Source: a virus
Strand: one strand, 5' to 3'
Length of the DNA: 64,000 nt
Virus record (IMG/VR): IMGVR_UViG_3300022745_000017
Location: 62,001 to 126,000 of that record
In this document: positions 16,445 to 25,211 of the stretch, piece by piece
Layout: each line of letters opens with the position of its first letter
Position numbering within the stretch: position 1 is the first letter of the stretch
Made by a program: the position numbers and the translations under genes
The notes under the pieces: model-generated
Told to the model about the DNA's origin: nothing
The model's input: the letters and a program-made list of their open reading frames with translations, nothing else
Database searches by the model: none

Positions 16445-17521
16445 TTAGTAGTTCCTGTAATCGGGTGGAGAAGTGTTGCCGGTATAGAGCGCTTTATATT
16501 GGCGCTCAAATGCGCGCATTACGTTGTCATACGTGTTCTTATACACGTACCACTCTAAGTCCCAGCTACTCGGATCAATCCGTGGGTAGCCCTGGAAGTT
16601 AAAGAAGTCCAGTACAGAGATATCGATCTTCTGCATGTTGGACTTTCTCGTTGCGTCCTTCATTGACTCGCAGAAGATACCAACTAAGTCATTGAAATCT
16701 TCAACGATGATCGGATCATTGTAGCGCGCCCCAGAGTTGCGAAATGTCACCTCGATGGTATCGTAGGCTTGGTTGTAAACCTTATCTGCTTCGAAGTTAA
16801 AGCTCGACCCAATATTGATAGCAATGGGAACAGACACACCTGTGCAAGCTAGCTTGACCACACGCCTTTTTGTTCGGTCCAATACTAAGCGGTAAATGCG
16901 CGTTTGGTAATCGATCTCATCGAGTGCGATCATGTCCATATAGGGCACCATGATGCCCTTGTAGACATTACTGATGTAGAGTAGCCACGAATAGATCATC
17001 GCGGTGATTGGATCACCAGCCACACTGCGAAAAGTGGCCGTCATGTCGTATGACCAGAAAATATCGATGATTGAGTCAACGATAGAGAACTGCTCATTGT
17101 AGACGCCCTTGGCTGATGTAAAGGTGTCTAAGGAAGCGTCAGGCCATCCAGAGAGACTTTGTATCTGATTGCTCAGCAGTGGGATGAACGCGTTGTCATG
17201 GTCAATGAGACTGCACTCGAAACTACGGTCAACGTAGTTAAGCCGAGGGTCTAACATGCAGCGGATATAGCGCTGATAATGTGCTTGCTCCAGGGTGAGC
17301 ATGGGTATGAGCCGGCGGTCGGCGCGCACATTTTGTGTCGTTAAGTTCAACGCTGGGCGCGTCATGAAAGTCAAACCAAACACCTCCTTATTGGAAGGTG
17401 TCATGTTGGCTACTTGCCGGTGGTTAATCCCGTACAAGGTGTTTGCAATCGAGCGATTGGTACTCCCAATCGGTGAATTGCGGAACACTTCGTCGAGTGT
17501 TAGGTTGATTTTTGTGGTCAT
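16445..17521 (-). CDS. Tail/baseplate structural protein
   Basis: 358 residues from ATG 17521; an in-frame TTG at 17533 is the only longer alternative. A segment LTFMTRPALNL at about residues 38-48 resembles the TRPDLNL phrase that I associate with tail-end proteins of large myophages. The rest is mixed alpha/beta with no membrane helix. It sits directly before the large baseplate gene and is probably cotranscribed with it. Specific role uncertain. Confidence 0.6.
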   Translation of the reverse strand: MTTKINLTLDEVFRNSPIGSTNRSIANTLYGINHRQVANMTPSNKEVFGLTFMTRPALNLTTQNVRADRRLIPMLTLEQAHYQRYIRCMLDPRLNYVDRSFECSLIDHDNAFIPLLSNQIQSLSGWPDASLDTFTSAKGVYNEQFSIVDSIIDIFWSYDMTATFRSVAGDPITAMIYSWLLYISNVYKGIMVPYMDMIALDEIDYQTRIYRLVLDRTKRRVVKLACTGVSVPIAINIGSSFNFEADKVYNQAYDTIEVTFRNSGARYNDPIIVEDFNDLVGIFCESMKDATRKSNMQKIDISVLDFFNFQGYPRIDPSSWDLEWYVYKNTYDNVMRAFERQYKALYTGNTSPPDYRNY

Positions 17522-17557
17522 GATACCGTGCAATAAGGGGTTAAAATGTTAAATGAA

Positions 17558-17567
17558 TCATATATGA
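17558..17567. promoter_or_regulatory. Palindromic TCATATATGA in divergent region
   Basis: Ten-base palindrome in the AT-rich gap between the minus-strand baseplate pair and the plus-strand virion operon. It contains CATATAT, the core of the promoter-like motif, on both strands. It could serve either direction; weak evidence. Confidence 0.3.
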
Positions 17568-17576
17568 CACTGATTT

Positions 17577-17619
17577 CACATCTAGCCTATGAGTGTTCAA
17601 ATCTCATAGGCTAGATGTG
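17577..17619. promoter_or_regulatory. 17-bp perfect hairpin between divergent operons
   Basis: Arms 17577-17593 and 17603-17619 with a nine-base loop. Because both flanking genes are transcribed away from it, it cannot terminate either; it would lie in a 5' leader or act as DNA. CGCATATCTG follows at about 17638. Confidence 0.5.
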
Positions 17620-17677
17620 CAGGGTAAACTTCTTTTTCGCATATCTGTTTTTATTTCTTTACCAGGAGCTTTTCACT

Positions 17678-18844
17678 ATGGACCCCCTCACCATTGGCAC
17701 CTCTACGATGGGTGCTATCCATGTCTTTGACCAAGTCGCCAACGGGCTGCGCAACATCAAGAGTACTGTCTCAACCTACGGCAAGATCGCTCAAGGTGGT
17801 GGTTCTCTGACCAGTGTGAGTGCGGCTACGCGAGTTGAGCCGTTCATGCTGATTGACGCCAGCTTGTCCAACCTGGAATGGCTTGATGTCATCAGCCACT
17901 CGATGCTGGCCAACTTCTCTGCGTTTTGGATGCTGGCTGTGGATGCCATCACCACTGTTTCAGATGTCACAGTGGGTGAAAAGCTAGCGCCTCTTAACCC
18001 TAACCGTGGGTTTGGGATGGAGCGTATCAGTGACGGGGGTAACAAGCGCGTGGCTTGTGCGCCTGAGTTCATGATGAAAGAGCAGTACCGTTACGGCTTG
18101 CCCCAACTAGGTGTGTCGCGCAGCCTAGAAGCCAACGGCGGTGATAAGCCTGAGCCGAGTAACAAGACCGGAACGTCCATCAAGCAAGCGATGGATGCTA
18201 TCAACACCCGCACTGACTTATCGGTGGGTAAGGTCATCGAGGTGACGATCTCTGAAAACAATCAGAAGGCCATGGTGAAGGTAGCCATTCGGCTGCTGAC
18301 TTCGCTGGTTCCCACAGGATTGCTTAAAGACATCACCACATCGGCCAATGTCTTTGACATGGACATCAAAGAGCGTTGGTACTCGACGTGGGCCGGGCGG
18401 CTGAGCTGGAATGAGTTTTTCTTTTTCGGCGACATCCTGAAAAAGCGCAAGCGCATCGCACTCAAAGACAAGAGCGGTGTTTTCCAGGCGATCTTGCAGC
18501 GTGGTAGCAGCAATCTGGTAGCTGGTCTGATCAGTCGTGTGCCTAGCTTGGCCACCATGAGCAACATCTTGGTGATCAACTCCACGACGCTCGATGAGAT
18601 CGAACCTCAGTTGGGTGGATCGATCCACAACCTGAGCATTCGCAATCAGTTGTTTGACTCTACCAACCTGATGATCATCTGTGTCGTGCACACCGACATG
18701 GATCGCTGCGAGATCTACTACCGCGAAATCAGCTCGTCGACGACTGTGAGCTTGAAAGACATGAAGGGCGCTAACAAGTCAGGTGGTGACAACATCGGTG
18801 ACTTGTTCCGAGCTTTCGTGCAAGGCAACGCACCGGCGTTCTGA
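17678..18844 (+). CDS. Virion-type structural protein
   Basis: 388 residues from ATG 17678, after CCAGGAG. Two long semi-hydrophobic helices near residues 55-90 (NLEWLDVISHSMLANFSAFW), then a mixed fold with a beta-rich end (IREISSSTTVSL-like strands). First gene of the plus-strand virion operon 17678-21935 that leads into the inner-head family. No named family recognised; a head- or injection-associated role is inferred from context. Confidence 0.65.
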   Translation: MDPLTIGTSTMGAIHVFDQVANGLRNIKSTVSTYGKIAQGGGSLTSVSAATRVEPFMLIDASLSNLEWLDVISHSMLANFSAFWMLAVDAITTVSDVTVGEKLAPLNPNRGFGMERISDGGNKRVACAPEFMMKEQYRYGLPQLGVSRSLEANGGDKPEPSNKTGTSIKQAMDAINTRTDLSVGKVIEVTISENNQKAMVKVAIRLLTSLVPTGLLKDITTSANVFDMDIKERWYSTWAGRLSWNEFFFFGDILKKRKRIALKDKSGVFQAILQRGSSNLVAGLISRVPSLATMSNILVINSTTLDEIEPQLGGSIHNLSIRNQLFDSTNLMIICVVHTDMDRCEIYYREISSSTTVSLKDMKGANKSGGDNIGDLFRAFVQGNAPAF

Positions 18845-18865
18845 GCGTACTTCAAAAAACCAACA

Positions 18866-18887
18866 AGCAGGGCTTTTTAGTCCTGCT
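18866..18887 (+). terminator. Small intergenic hairpin
   Basis: AGCAGGGC paired with GTCCTGCT (one G-U), loop TTTTTA, between the 17678 and 18913 genes. Weak stem; perhaps partial attenuation. Confidence 0.35.
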
Positions 18888-18912
18888 CCATCACTTACCG
18901 AGAAAGCACATC

Positions 18913-19806
18913 ATGAGTTTGTCTTCTTTTGTCTCTTCGCTGCCCAAAATCTTCGAGCGAGACACCATCAAAGAGCGGGCTGAGAAAGTCAGTGAAAATC
19001 TGCGCAAGTACAGCATTCCGGCCTATGACTTGGCCGTGAACCTGTACGCCAACCGCGATCCCAAGGCGGATGTCTTGAAGAGCTATCTGCCAGCAATCCG
19101 CCAGGTAGATACAGTGACTGCACGCTCGACCGGCTCCTTCGGTGTCATTCGTTCGCGCTTGATGAACTCCGTCAAACAACTCGAACAGATCATCGACAAG
19201 TCTGCAACACTCTTTAACACCAAGGAAACATCAGCAGGCCTGACCTACAGCAAAGCTACGCTGTTGCGTCTGGTAGAGTGCGCGCAGTTTGCTGAGCGAT
19301 ACAGTCGTGAGTTCCTCAACTTTTGCTACGTGGCTGAGTCCATCAAAGACCTCGACGACGACATCAGCAAGCCCACTGAGCGTGAACAGAAAACCGTGGT
19401 CAACGGGTTCAACGACTTCTTGATCTGTCTGAATGCCATGGGCATGGACTACAAGGTCTTGGATGACTACTTGACCAAGTTGCCTGACGCTGTGGTGACG
19501 CGTGTGAGCGAAGACACTTATAGTGCCACCATGGGGGCTTACAAGCTCGACCCGCTCAATGTGCGCAACATCTCGATCAAGTGGAGTCCCTTCTGGTGGG
19601 TGCGCTCTGCTGTCGCCGATTGGGACATCGCTAGTACGCGCAAGGCCCAAGCTGAGCTGGAGCTGTTGCAAGTGCGCGCCGCTTATCTGGAGCGGCTCAA
19701 TGAGCGTGTCAATGACCCAGCCCTAGCCGCAGAAATCGACAGCCTGCAAACACGCTGCTCGAACCTGCGCCTGAAGCTCGACAACGAGGAGCGTCAAAAT
19801 GCTTGA
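18913..19806 (+). CDS. Virion-associated helical protein with C-terminal coiled coil
   Basis: 297 residues. Helical throughout; the last 60 residues (KAQAELELLQVRAAYLERL, then LQTRCSNLRLKLDNEE) form a likely coiled coil, preceded by WSPFWWVRSAVADW. It overlaps the next gene by eight bases. Unknown; grouped with the structural block by position and codon use. Confidence 0.65.
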   Translation: MSLSSFVSSLPKIFERDTIKERAEKVSENLRKYSIPAYDLAVNLYANRDPKADVLKSYLPAIRQVDTVTARSTGSFGVIRSRLMNSVKQLEQIIDKSATLFNTKETSAGLTYSKATLLRLVECAQFAERYSREFLNFCYVAESIKDLDDDISKPTEREQKTVVNGFNDFLICLNAMGMDYKVLDDYLTKLPDAVVTRVSEDTYSATMGAYKLDPLNVRNISIKWSPFWWVRSAVADWDIASTRKAQAELELLQVRAAYLERLNERVNDPALAAEIDSLQTRCSNLRLKLDNEERQNA

Positions 19807-20431
19807 AAACACCGGTGCTTTGAAAATCTACCCCAGTGGTTTCATGGGGAGTGCGACGCAGCCTCAGACTTCTCCTGTCGATCTGATCGCTCTGTCGCGC
19901 CAGTTGGCACAGAGCGGTATGGCCAAAAAGCAAAGTCAGTACACGGCAAACCTGAATGTCGTAGACTTGGACTTGGGCAGCGTCAGCCATACCGAAGAGT
20001 CTCGCAGCTTTGAGTATTGCGAGAAAGTACTCAAGGTGGCGCTGGTGGCTTTTGGCACGAATGCTGTTTTGCCGTGGATTGAAGCTCAGACCCAATCCAC
20101 GGAATACGGAGACAATCACCGCAAGTTCATCGATGAAACTCTGACCTTTGTGTTCACTGGCACGGGGCGGCGCTTGTCCACGCACAGTTGGAAATCCATC
20201 TTGCGCGTGGGTGATAATGTGCTGACCAATCGCAATACGTCCAAGACTGTGGATCACTTCCTAAAAGGGTTGAACAATCCAGGGATGTTGAATGCGGGCT
20301 CACTGCCAGTGATCGGCCCTAAGAACCAGCCTGGTTTGACCTTCAAGGAACTCATCGCCATGTGGGTGACGCAGCCTGGTGGCATTCGTGACTTGCAAGC
20401 CAGTTTGTCAGTCTTGTTCGGTGATCGCTAA
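19799..20431 (+). CDS. Virion-block hypothetical protein
   Basis: 210 residues; start inside the end of the previous gene (eight-base overlap), so translation is coupled. No membrane segment or known motif. Probably a virion or assembly protein. Confidence 0.65.
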   Translation: MLENTGALKIYPSGFMGSATQPQTSPVDLIALSRQLAQSGMAKKQSQYTANLNVVDLDLGSVSHTEESRSFEYCEKVLKVALVAFGTNAVLPWIEAQTQSTEYGDNHRKFIDETLTFVFTGTGRRLSTHSWKSILRVGDNVLTNRNTSKTVDHFLKGLNNPGMLNAGSLPVIGPKNQPGLTFKELIAMWVTQPGGIRDLQASLSVLFGDR

Positions 20432-20450
20432 ACCATGAAAGGGTAACACC

Positions 20451-21935
20451 GTGGACGAGATGGAAGACCAAAGCAATGCGAGGCTGCTAACAGGTGTCGA
20501 TTTAGCGATCGAAGAACTCAGTGAGTCTGCAAGCGGTTTGCGCGAGGTGGGTGACTACCTTCAGCAAACCACGCAAACTGATGCTGATCTACAAGCCGTG
20601 GTGGAGCATCTGCGCAGCACCAAACAGCTATCAGCCGAGGCTGCAAACTGGGCTAACTTCGGGATTGAGAGCTTGCGAGAAAAGCTCAACCTCTTGGAGC
20701 GCCCCATGGTGTTTAGCACGGAAGGTATCAAGAACAAACAAGTCTTTGATACTGGCGTGGCTATTGAGGGTTTGAGCGAAACGCTGAGCGTGGCTCAGGC
20801 GGCTGTTTCTAACAGCTTGGCTGTGACCATGATTCGCATCACTGATTACTTAGACAAGTACAAACGTGCTTTGGCTAAGTTGCGGGAGTTGCAAACCAGT
20901 GTCGAAACCAAAGTAGCAGCAGTCAATCCCTCTGGTACACCAGTGGCAGCTTACATCAAACCAGAGCACTGGTGTGAGATGCTAATGTACACTGACTCAG
21001 GCTTCATCAAGGGGCTCAAAGGTGTGCCTGAAGCTGTGTCAGATTTGCTGAAAGAGCACGCTGACACTGTGATTGCAGCCAATACCAAGTACCGCAAGTG
21101 GGTAGCTGACAACGGCAAGAAGATGATGGAGGGTGATTACAAAGTCATCGATACATTAGGCTTCGATCCGAGTGACTTTGTCGTTGGCGGTGGGAAGGTC
21201 TACACGCAATCCGTTGGATCGAAAGTACCCACCGGTGAGAATGTCTTCTTTCAAGGTCGGGAACTGCCTGGCGGTATGTCACTGTACACAGAAGCTTACC
21301 GGGTTAAAGAGACGGGGCTGCATGCTATCTCCGCGATCAAGGCAGTCAACTACTTCCTTGACATCAAAAACCCGGCGGCTTTCTACCGAGCGCGTGTTGA
21401 GTTGACAGAGCAGATCGCATTGACATTCCTAGTGTGGACATGTCAGACGGTCATAGCCAACGCGATTGACAAAGTGTGGTCTGGTACAGACAGAAAAGTC
21501 CCTCTGTTTGCACCTATCGCTTACGTCGGCGCGAAGGTGATCGGCTATCACTGGGGTAAGGCCACACCACCGGGCAAGACCATCAAAATCACTGACAAGA
21601 TGCTCTTTCACACACTCACGCCGACTGAGATTCGATCCTCTTTGGCTGGTGTGCGAAAAGGCATCGATGAAGTGGAGAACTGGCGAGGCGTTGTTCTCAA
21701 TAGAAACTGGGGTGATCGGGCTAACGGGTTTGACAAGTATGTCGAACTCTTAGGCTTTGATTCTGTTGACGCTTACCGTGGTCGCAGTGTTGAGCAGCTC
21801 AAAGAGATCGTGTTAGGTTTGATCAACCTGACGAAGATGGGCCAGTGTGGACTTGATGTGTACGCATTCAAGGTCTATACTGCGATGCTCAAATACGTCG
21901 AGCAGTCTACACGCCGCTACGTCAAAATTGACTGA
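20451..21935 (+). CDS. Inner-head-like protein (divergent family member)
   Basis: 494 residues from GTG 20451, after AAAGGGTAA. The first 150 residues are acidic and helical. ELPGGMSLYTEAYR at about residues 277-290 resembles matching places in the 22007 (DMPGNFVIGYHT) and 23758 (LAMGDMSIYAIN) proteins. The C-terminus ends with a Y-rich helix like theirs. A hydrophobic helix (ALTFLVWTCQTVIANAI) lies at about 324-340. It is probably an early-diverged member of the inner-head family that follows. By analogy with phiKZ gp93-type proteins it would be packaged with the DNA. Confidence 0.6.
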   Translation: MDEMEDQSNARLLTGVDLAIEELSESASGLREVGDYLQQTTQTDADLQAVVEHLRSTKQLSAEAANWANFGIESLREKLNLLERPMVFSTEGIKNKQVFDTGVAIEGLSETLSVAQAAVSNSLAVTMIRITDYLDKYKRALAKLRELQTSVETKVAAVNPSGTPVAAYIKPEHWCEMLMYTDSGFIKGLKGVPEAVSDLLKEHADTVIAANTKYRKWVADNGKKMMEGDYKVIDTLGFDPSDFVVGGGKVYTQSVGSKVPTGENVFFQGRELPGGMSLYTEAYRVKETGLHAISAIKAVNYFLDIKNPAAFYRARVELTEQIALTFLVWTCQTVIANAIDKVWSGTDRKVPLFAPIAYVGAKVIGYHWGKATPPGKTIKITDKMLFHTLTPTEIRSSLAGVRKGIDEVENWRGVVLNRNWGDRANGFDKYVELLGFDSVDAYRGRSVEQLKEIVLGLINLTKMGQCGLDVYAFKVYTAMLKYVEQSTRRYVKID

Positions 21936-21946
21936 AAACCAAACTT

Positions 21947-21980
21947 AGCAGTGTGAGGTGGCCAAACCCCTCACACTGCT
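21947..21980 (+). terminator. 12-bp hairpin
   Basis: Arms 21947-21958 and 21969-21980. It ends the 17678-21935 operon just before the ribosome site of 22007. Confidence 0.6.
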
Positions 21981-22006
21981 TTACCACTGAAAAAGGAAAC
22001 TGAAAA

Positions 22007-23545
22007 ATGGCACGCTACCGCCTCGCAGTAGAAGACGATCAAACCGACAACGCAAACACCAGCACCGATGATGGTGGGTCTGTTGGGGATGATCCTGTTC
22101 AACAAGATGACAAGATTGTCATCCCCGATCTGAAAGATCTCAACGTCAATGAAGTCGCCAAAGCTGAGCATGAGATCAAGAAGGATCTGGAGACTCAGCA
22201 AAAGGATATGACTGAAGCCAGCATTCCTGAAGAGCAGCGCACAGTCGCTCTGAAGGACGCACAGGTGGACACCCAAGGACTGCTTACCTCGCTGGAGAGC
22301 TTGATCAAAACCATGGGCAATGGTCGGGCGGCAGACTACCACCAAGCTCGCCAAGCTGACGTGTATCTCAAGCAAGTCAAGAAGCAAAACGGCTTGCAGA
22401 CGAAGTATTGGTACACAGTGGAGAACTTCGCTGCACAAGCTCGCAAGGCTCGTGAAACTGAGTACATGTGTGAAGGCTTTGTCGATACGCTCAAAGAGAT
22501 CTGGAACGCTTGTATGCGTCTGGTGGACAAAGCGATCGCTTGGTTCAAGGGATTCATCAGCAAGTACTTCTTCACGGTGAAAAACGACATCGAAGTCTCC
22601 AAAGACACGATGGGTGAGATCAAGGCGCTCGACAAGATCAATGGGGAGAAGATCATCCCTACTGATAAGAAGCACTGGATCAATTCACCTGAGCTGTTCA
22701 TGCAGCTCTCAATTGAGAACACCATCCCGAACTTGAAGACGCACTTCGAGAACGTCTATCAGCTCTCCCGGACTTACTCTGCGATTGAGAAGAACTTTGC
22801 ACCGAAGTTCATGGAGATCTTGGAAGAACATCTGGAAGTGTTGTCCAAAGACGGTGGGTCTCTGGCGGGTTTCAAGAGTCGCTTTTTGCCGGATGCCGAG
22901 GCTTACACGCTGACAGATCAACTCCTGCAACTCAAGCAGTCTGGCGGCAATCCTACGTTTAACAGTGAGTTCAACGGCGAGAAGGCGCTGCCTGGTTACG
23001 GCTGGATGGAAACCATCGACATGCCCGGCAACTTTGTGATCGGCTATCACACTGCAACGGTTTCCCAAAACCCTAGCCTGCGCAATCACCTCGATACGAT
23101 CATGGGCCTGGAGTTCTTGCGTGACTGGAAGATCAAGTGTGTGCGCAACACCTTCGCACAGACGCAAGACGGCTGGTTCCCTTATGGCTCAGCGGCTGAG
23201 CTAGAAGAAGTTACGGCGCTGCAAGTCAAAGCGCTGCGTGAGCTGGAGACCTTTGAGAAAAATCCCGACAGCGTAGAGCGGGTGTTTCAAAAGCTCAAGG
23301 CAATCGCTGAGAAAGCTAAGGTACAAGCGGCTGGCGTTGATCCCAAGAAGCTGGATGCAACAGGTGTTGAGAGTCTGAAGTACGTCAACACGATGGTGGC
23401 TGCAATCAACACAGTGATCAGCAACTTGAACTATGCCATCGCTGAGATCGGCAAGTACATCCGTGGGGTTTGCTTGGCTTGGAACTACTTCCTGAAGCTG
23501 GTCAAGCAAGAATACATCAAGGCAGGTGCTGCTAGCCGGAATTAA
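22007..23545 (+). CDS. Inner-head-type protein 1
   Basis: 512 residues, start after AAAAAGGAAA. N-terminus MARYRLAVED carries the shared L-x-x-E signature, followed by an acidic low-complexity stretch. Around residues 140-190 an aromatic amphipathic segment (LVDKAIAWFKGFISKYFF) parallels those of the next three genes. The C-terminus is a helix ending in aromatic/basic residues. Tandem, divergent copies like this are typical of the gp93-type inner-body proteins of phiKZ-like phages, which are trimmed by the head protease and injected. Cleavage after E9 or at A-x-E sites is predicted, not shown. Confidence 0.65.
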   Translation: MARYRLAVEDDQTDNANTSTDDGGSVGDDPVQQDDKIVIPDLKDLNVNEVAKAEHEIKKDLETQQKDMTEASIPEEQRTVALKDAQVDTQGLLTSLESLIKTMGNGRAADYHQARQADVYLKQVKKQNGLQTKYWYTVENFAAQARKARETEYMCEGFVDTLKEIWNACMRLVDKAIAWFKGFISKYFFTVKNDIEVSKDTMGEIKALDKINGEKIIPTDKKHWINSPELFMQLSIENTIPNLKTHFENVYQLSRTYSAIEKNFAPKFMEILEEHLEVLSKDGGSLAGFKSRFLPDAEAYTLTDQLLQLKQSGGNPTFNSEFNGEKALPGYGWMETIDMPGNFVIGYHTATVSQNPSLRNHLDTIMGLEFLRDWKIKCVRNTFAQTQDGWFPYGSAAELEEVTALQVKALRELETFEKNPDSVERVFQKLKAIAEKAKVQAAGVDPKKLDATGVESLKYVNTMVAAINTVISNLNYAIAEIGKYIRGVCLAWNYFLKLVKQEYIKAGAASRN

Positions 23546-23757
23546 AAATTTACCTATAGTGTGTGTATTGTCCCCGCGAGATAAGCAGAGGGCGACGCCT
23601 CGGCTTCATTTGGCTTTATACCGGGTCTCACCACCTGGTTTTAGCTGACTTCCTGCTGCTTTTCTGCGCTGGGCTTGCATCTCCACGAGAAGGCTACTCG
23701 TGGATTTCCAACAGCGCTGCTGAAAATCCAACTTTTCTTTTTCTGAAAGACACTATC
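23546..23757 (+). promoter_or_regulatory. 212-base leader with hairpin
   Basis: Long gap in an otherwise tight block. It has no CACATAT motif and no tRNA fold that I could draw. An 8-bp hairpin (23682-23689 with 23697-23704) lies about 55 bases before the ATG at 23758. A long frame crosses the region but lacks a credible start. Likely an extended 5' leader and late promoter of a highly expressed gene. Confidence 0.4.
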
Positions 23758-25101
23758 ATGGCTCGAATCAAACTGGTTACCGAAGGCCTGGACGAACCCC
23801 TGGGCGGCGATGGCGCGGTGGAGGATTCCTCACAACTGCCCGAAAACGACATGGCCGAAATGGCCACCGCTCAAGAAGAAATCGACGATCTGGCCGATGG
23901 CGTGAACGAGTCGATCGATTCCGCCCAAGTGCTGACCGATGCCGCTGACGACGTGCAAGCTTCGGTGGACAGCGGCGAAGGCTTGACCGAACCTGCCGCA
24001 CAAGCGCTGGAACGCCTGGCCAACAAGATCTGCGCCGGTGTGGGTGTGTGGAAAGCTCCGCTCAAGATCGCTCGTGAAGGCCACAAGCTGCCGATCACTC
24101 GCGTGCAAGCAACCAAAGAAGCCCTCGACGGTCTGCGTGAGCGCATCAAGAAGATCTGGGAATCGGTCAAGAAGTACTTCTGGAAGGCCGTCGAAGCCGT
24201 CAAGAACTTCTTCAAGGGCCTGTTCAACTCGGCTACCAAGCTGAAGAACCGCGCCGAATCCATCAAGAAGAAGGCTGTGGAGCTCAAGGACAAGAAGTAC
24301 GGTGCTGAAGCCAAGGTCGATGCCGACAGCTTTGGCCAACCCCTGCGCAAAAACAACAAGCTGGCCGAGGTCGCAACCATTTCGCTGTGGGCAAGTGGCT
24401 TTTCCATGGGTGACAAGGGCGCTCTCAAGAAAGCCAGTGTCGAATCCATCGCTGAGTTCTCCACTGCGGTGAAAGACGCCATTGGCAGCGTTGATGTCGA
24501 AGCCGATTTCGACAGCAAGCTCAACAAAGCCTTCTCGCTGTTCAGCACCAAGCTGGCCATGGCCAGCGCCAAGCAAACGAAGTCAGCAGACCACCCCGCG
24601 CCTGCTGGTTGCAACGTCTACGAACAAGAGCTGGCGATGGGCGACATGTCCATTTACGCTATCAATCCGATGGCGTTCACCAAAGCTGCTCTGAAACCAG
24701 TTCTGAACAGCTTGAAGATCACGATCGGCAAGAAGGACGGTTTCAAGGACGATGTGAAGTTCGGTGAAGTGGCCCCGTTGCCGCAAGCGACCATCGAGTC
24801 GTTGGCGGAAAACATCGCCAAAGGATGCGCAGGCATCGAAGGTGAAACCAAGGTCGTTGCTGAAATCGAAAAGATGGGCAAAGATCTGGAAGCAGCCTGC
24901 AACGAAGCGGCCAAGAAGGGAGGGGAGGACAAAGACAAGCAAAAGGTCGTTGCCGAAAACTCGCCTTTGGCCTCCACCGCCGCCAAGGTGGCCCAGAACC
25001 TGCTGGGTCAACTGGCTGCCGGTTTGAAGAGCTGGGAAATCAAGACCGCCAAGGGCGCTCTTGACTACTGCTCGGCTTCGCTGGCCAAGCTGGAAGACTG
25101 A
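23758..25101 (+). CDS. Inner-head-type protein 2, highly biased codons
   Basis: 447 residues from ATG 23758. N-terminus MARIKLVTEG has the L-x-x-E signature, then an acidic region, then a lysine-rich amphipathic stretch at about residues 115-180 (KKYFWKAVEAVKNFFKGLF). The C-terminus GALDYCSASLAKLE closely matches ILDYCEASLLKYE of the 26742 protein. GC is much higher than in neighbours (I count 38 G/C in bases 24001-24060), with a strong third-position bias, so this is probably the most abundant member. By analogy it is packaged in the head. Confidence 0.7.
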   Translation: MARIKLVTEGLDEPLGGDGAVEDSSQLPENDMAEMATAQEEIDDLADGVNESIDSAQVLTDAADDVQASVDSGEGLTEPAAQALERLANKICAGVGVWKAPLKIAREGHKLPITRVQATKEALDGLRERIKKIWESVKKYFWKAVEAVKNFFKGLFNSATKLKNRAESIKKKAVELKDKKYGAEAKVDADSFGQPLRKNNKLAEVATISLWASGFSMGDKGALKKASVESIAEFSTAVKDAIGSVDVEADFDSKLNKAFSLFSTKLAMASAKQTKSADHPAPAGCNVYEQELAMGDMSIYAINPMAFTKAALKPVLNSLKITIGKKDGFKDDVKFGEVAPLPQATIESLAENIAKGCAGIEGETKVVAEIEKMGKDLEAACNEAAKKGGEDKDKQKVVAENSPLASTAAKVAQNLLGQLAAGLKSWEIKTAKGALDYCSASLAKLED

Positions 25102-25129
25102 TGAGCCTGTAGTAACCCTACAGACCTAA

Positions 25130-25161
25130 ATAGAGGCAGGGGATCAAACCCCTGCCTCTAT
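25130..25161 (+). terminator. 13-bp hairpin, preceded by a 6-bp hairpin
   Basis: Arms 25130-25142 and 25149-25161, loop ATCAAA; a smaller CTGTAG/CTACAG stem lies just upstream. Confidence 0.6.
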
Positions 25162-25211
25162 GCCGCATGTTCTTATCTTTTGATTCACCACCTAACTTTG
25201 CGAGAATTATC

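Noticed and set aside
23560-23660. Possible tRNA in the long leader
   Set aside because: No acceptor/T-arm pairing or TTCGA-like T loop could be drawn.
23563-23757. In-frame 65-residue N-terminal extension of the 23758 gene
   Set aside because: The ATG at 23758 begins the shared MARxxL signature; the extension starts at a TTG in the leader and has no ribosome site.
23830-24614. Two long minus-strand frames over the 23758 gene
   Set aside because: Caused by the strong GC third-position bias of that gene; low-complexity Ser/Leu/Ala products, no starts with ribosome sites.
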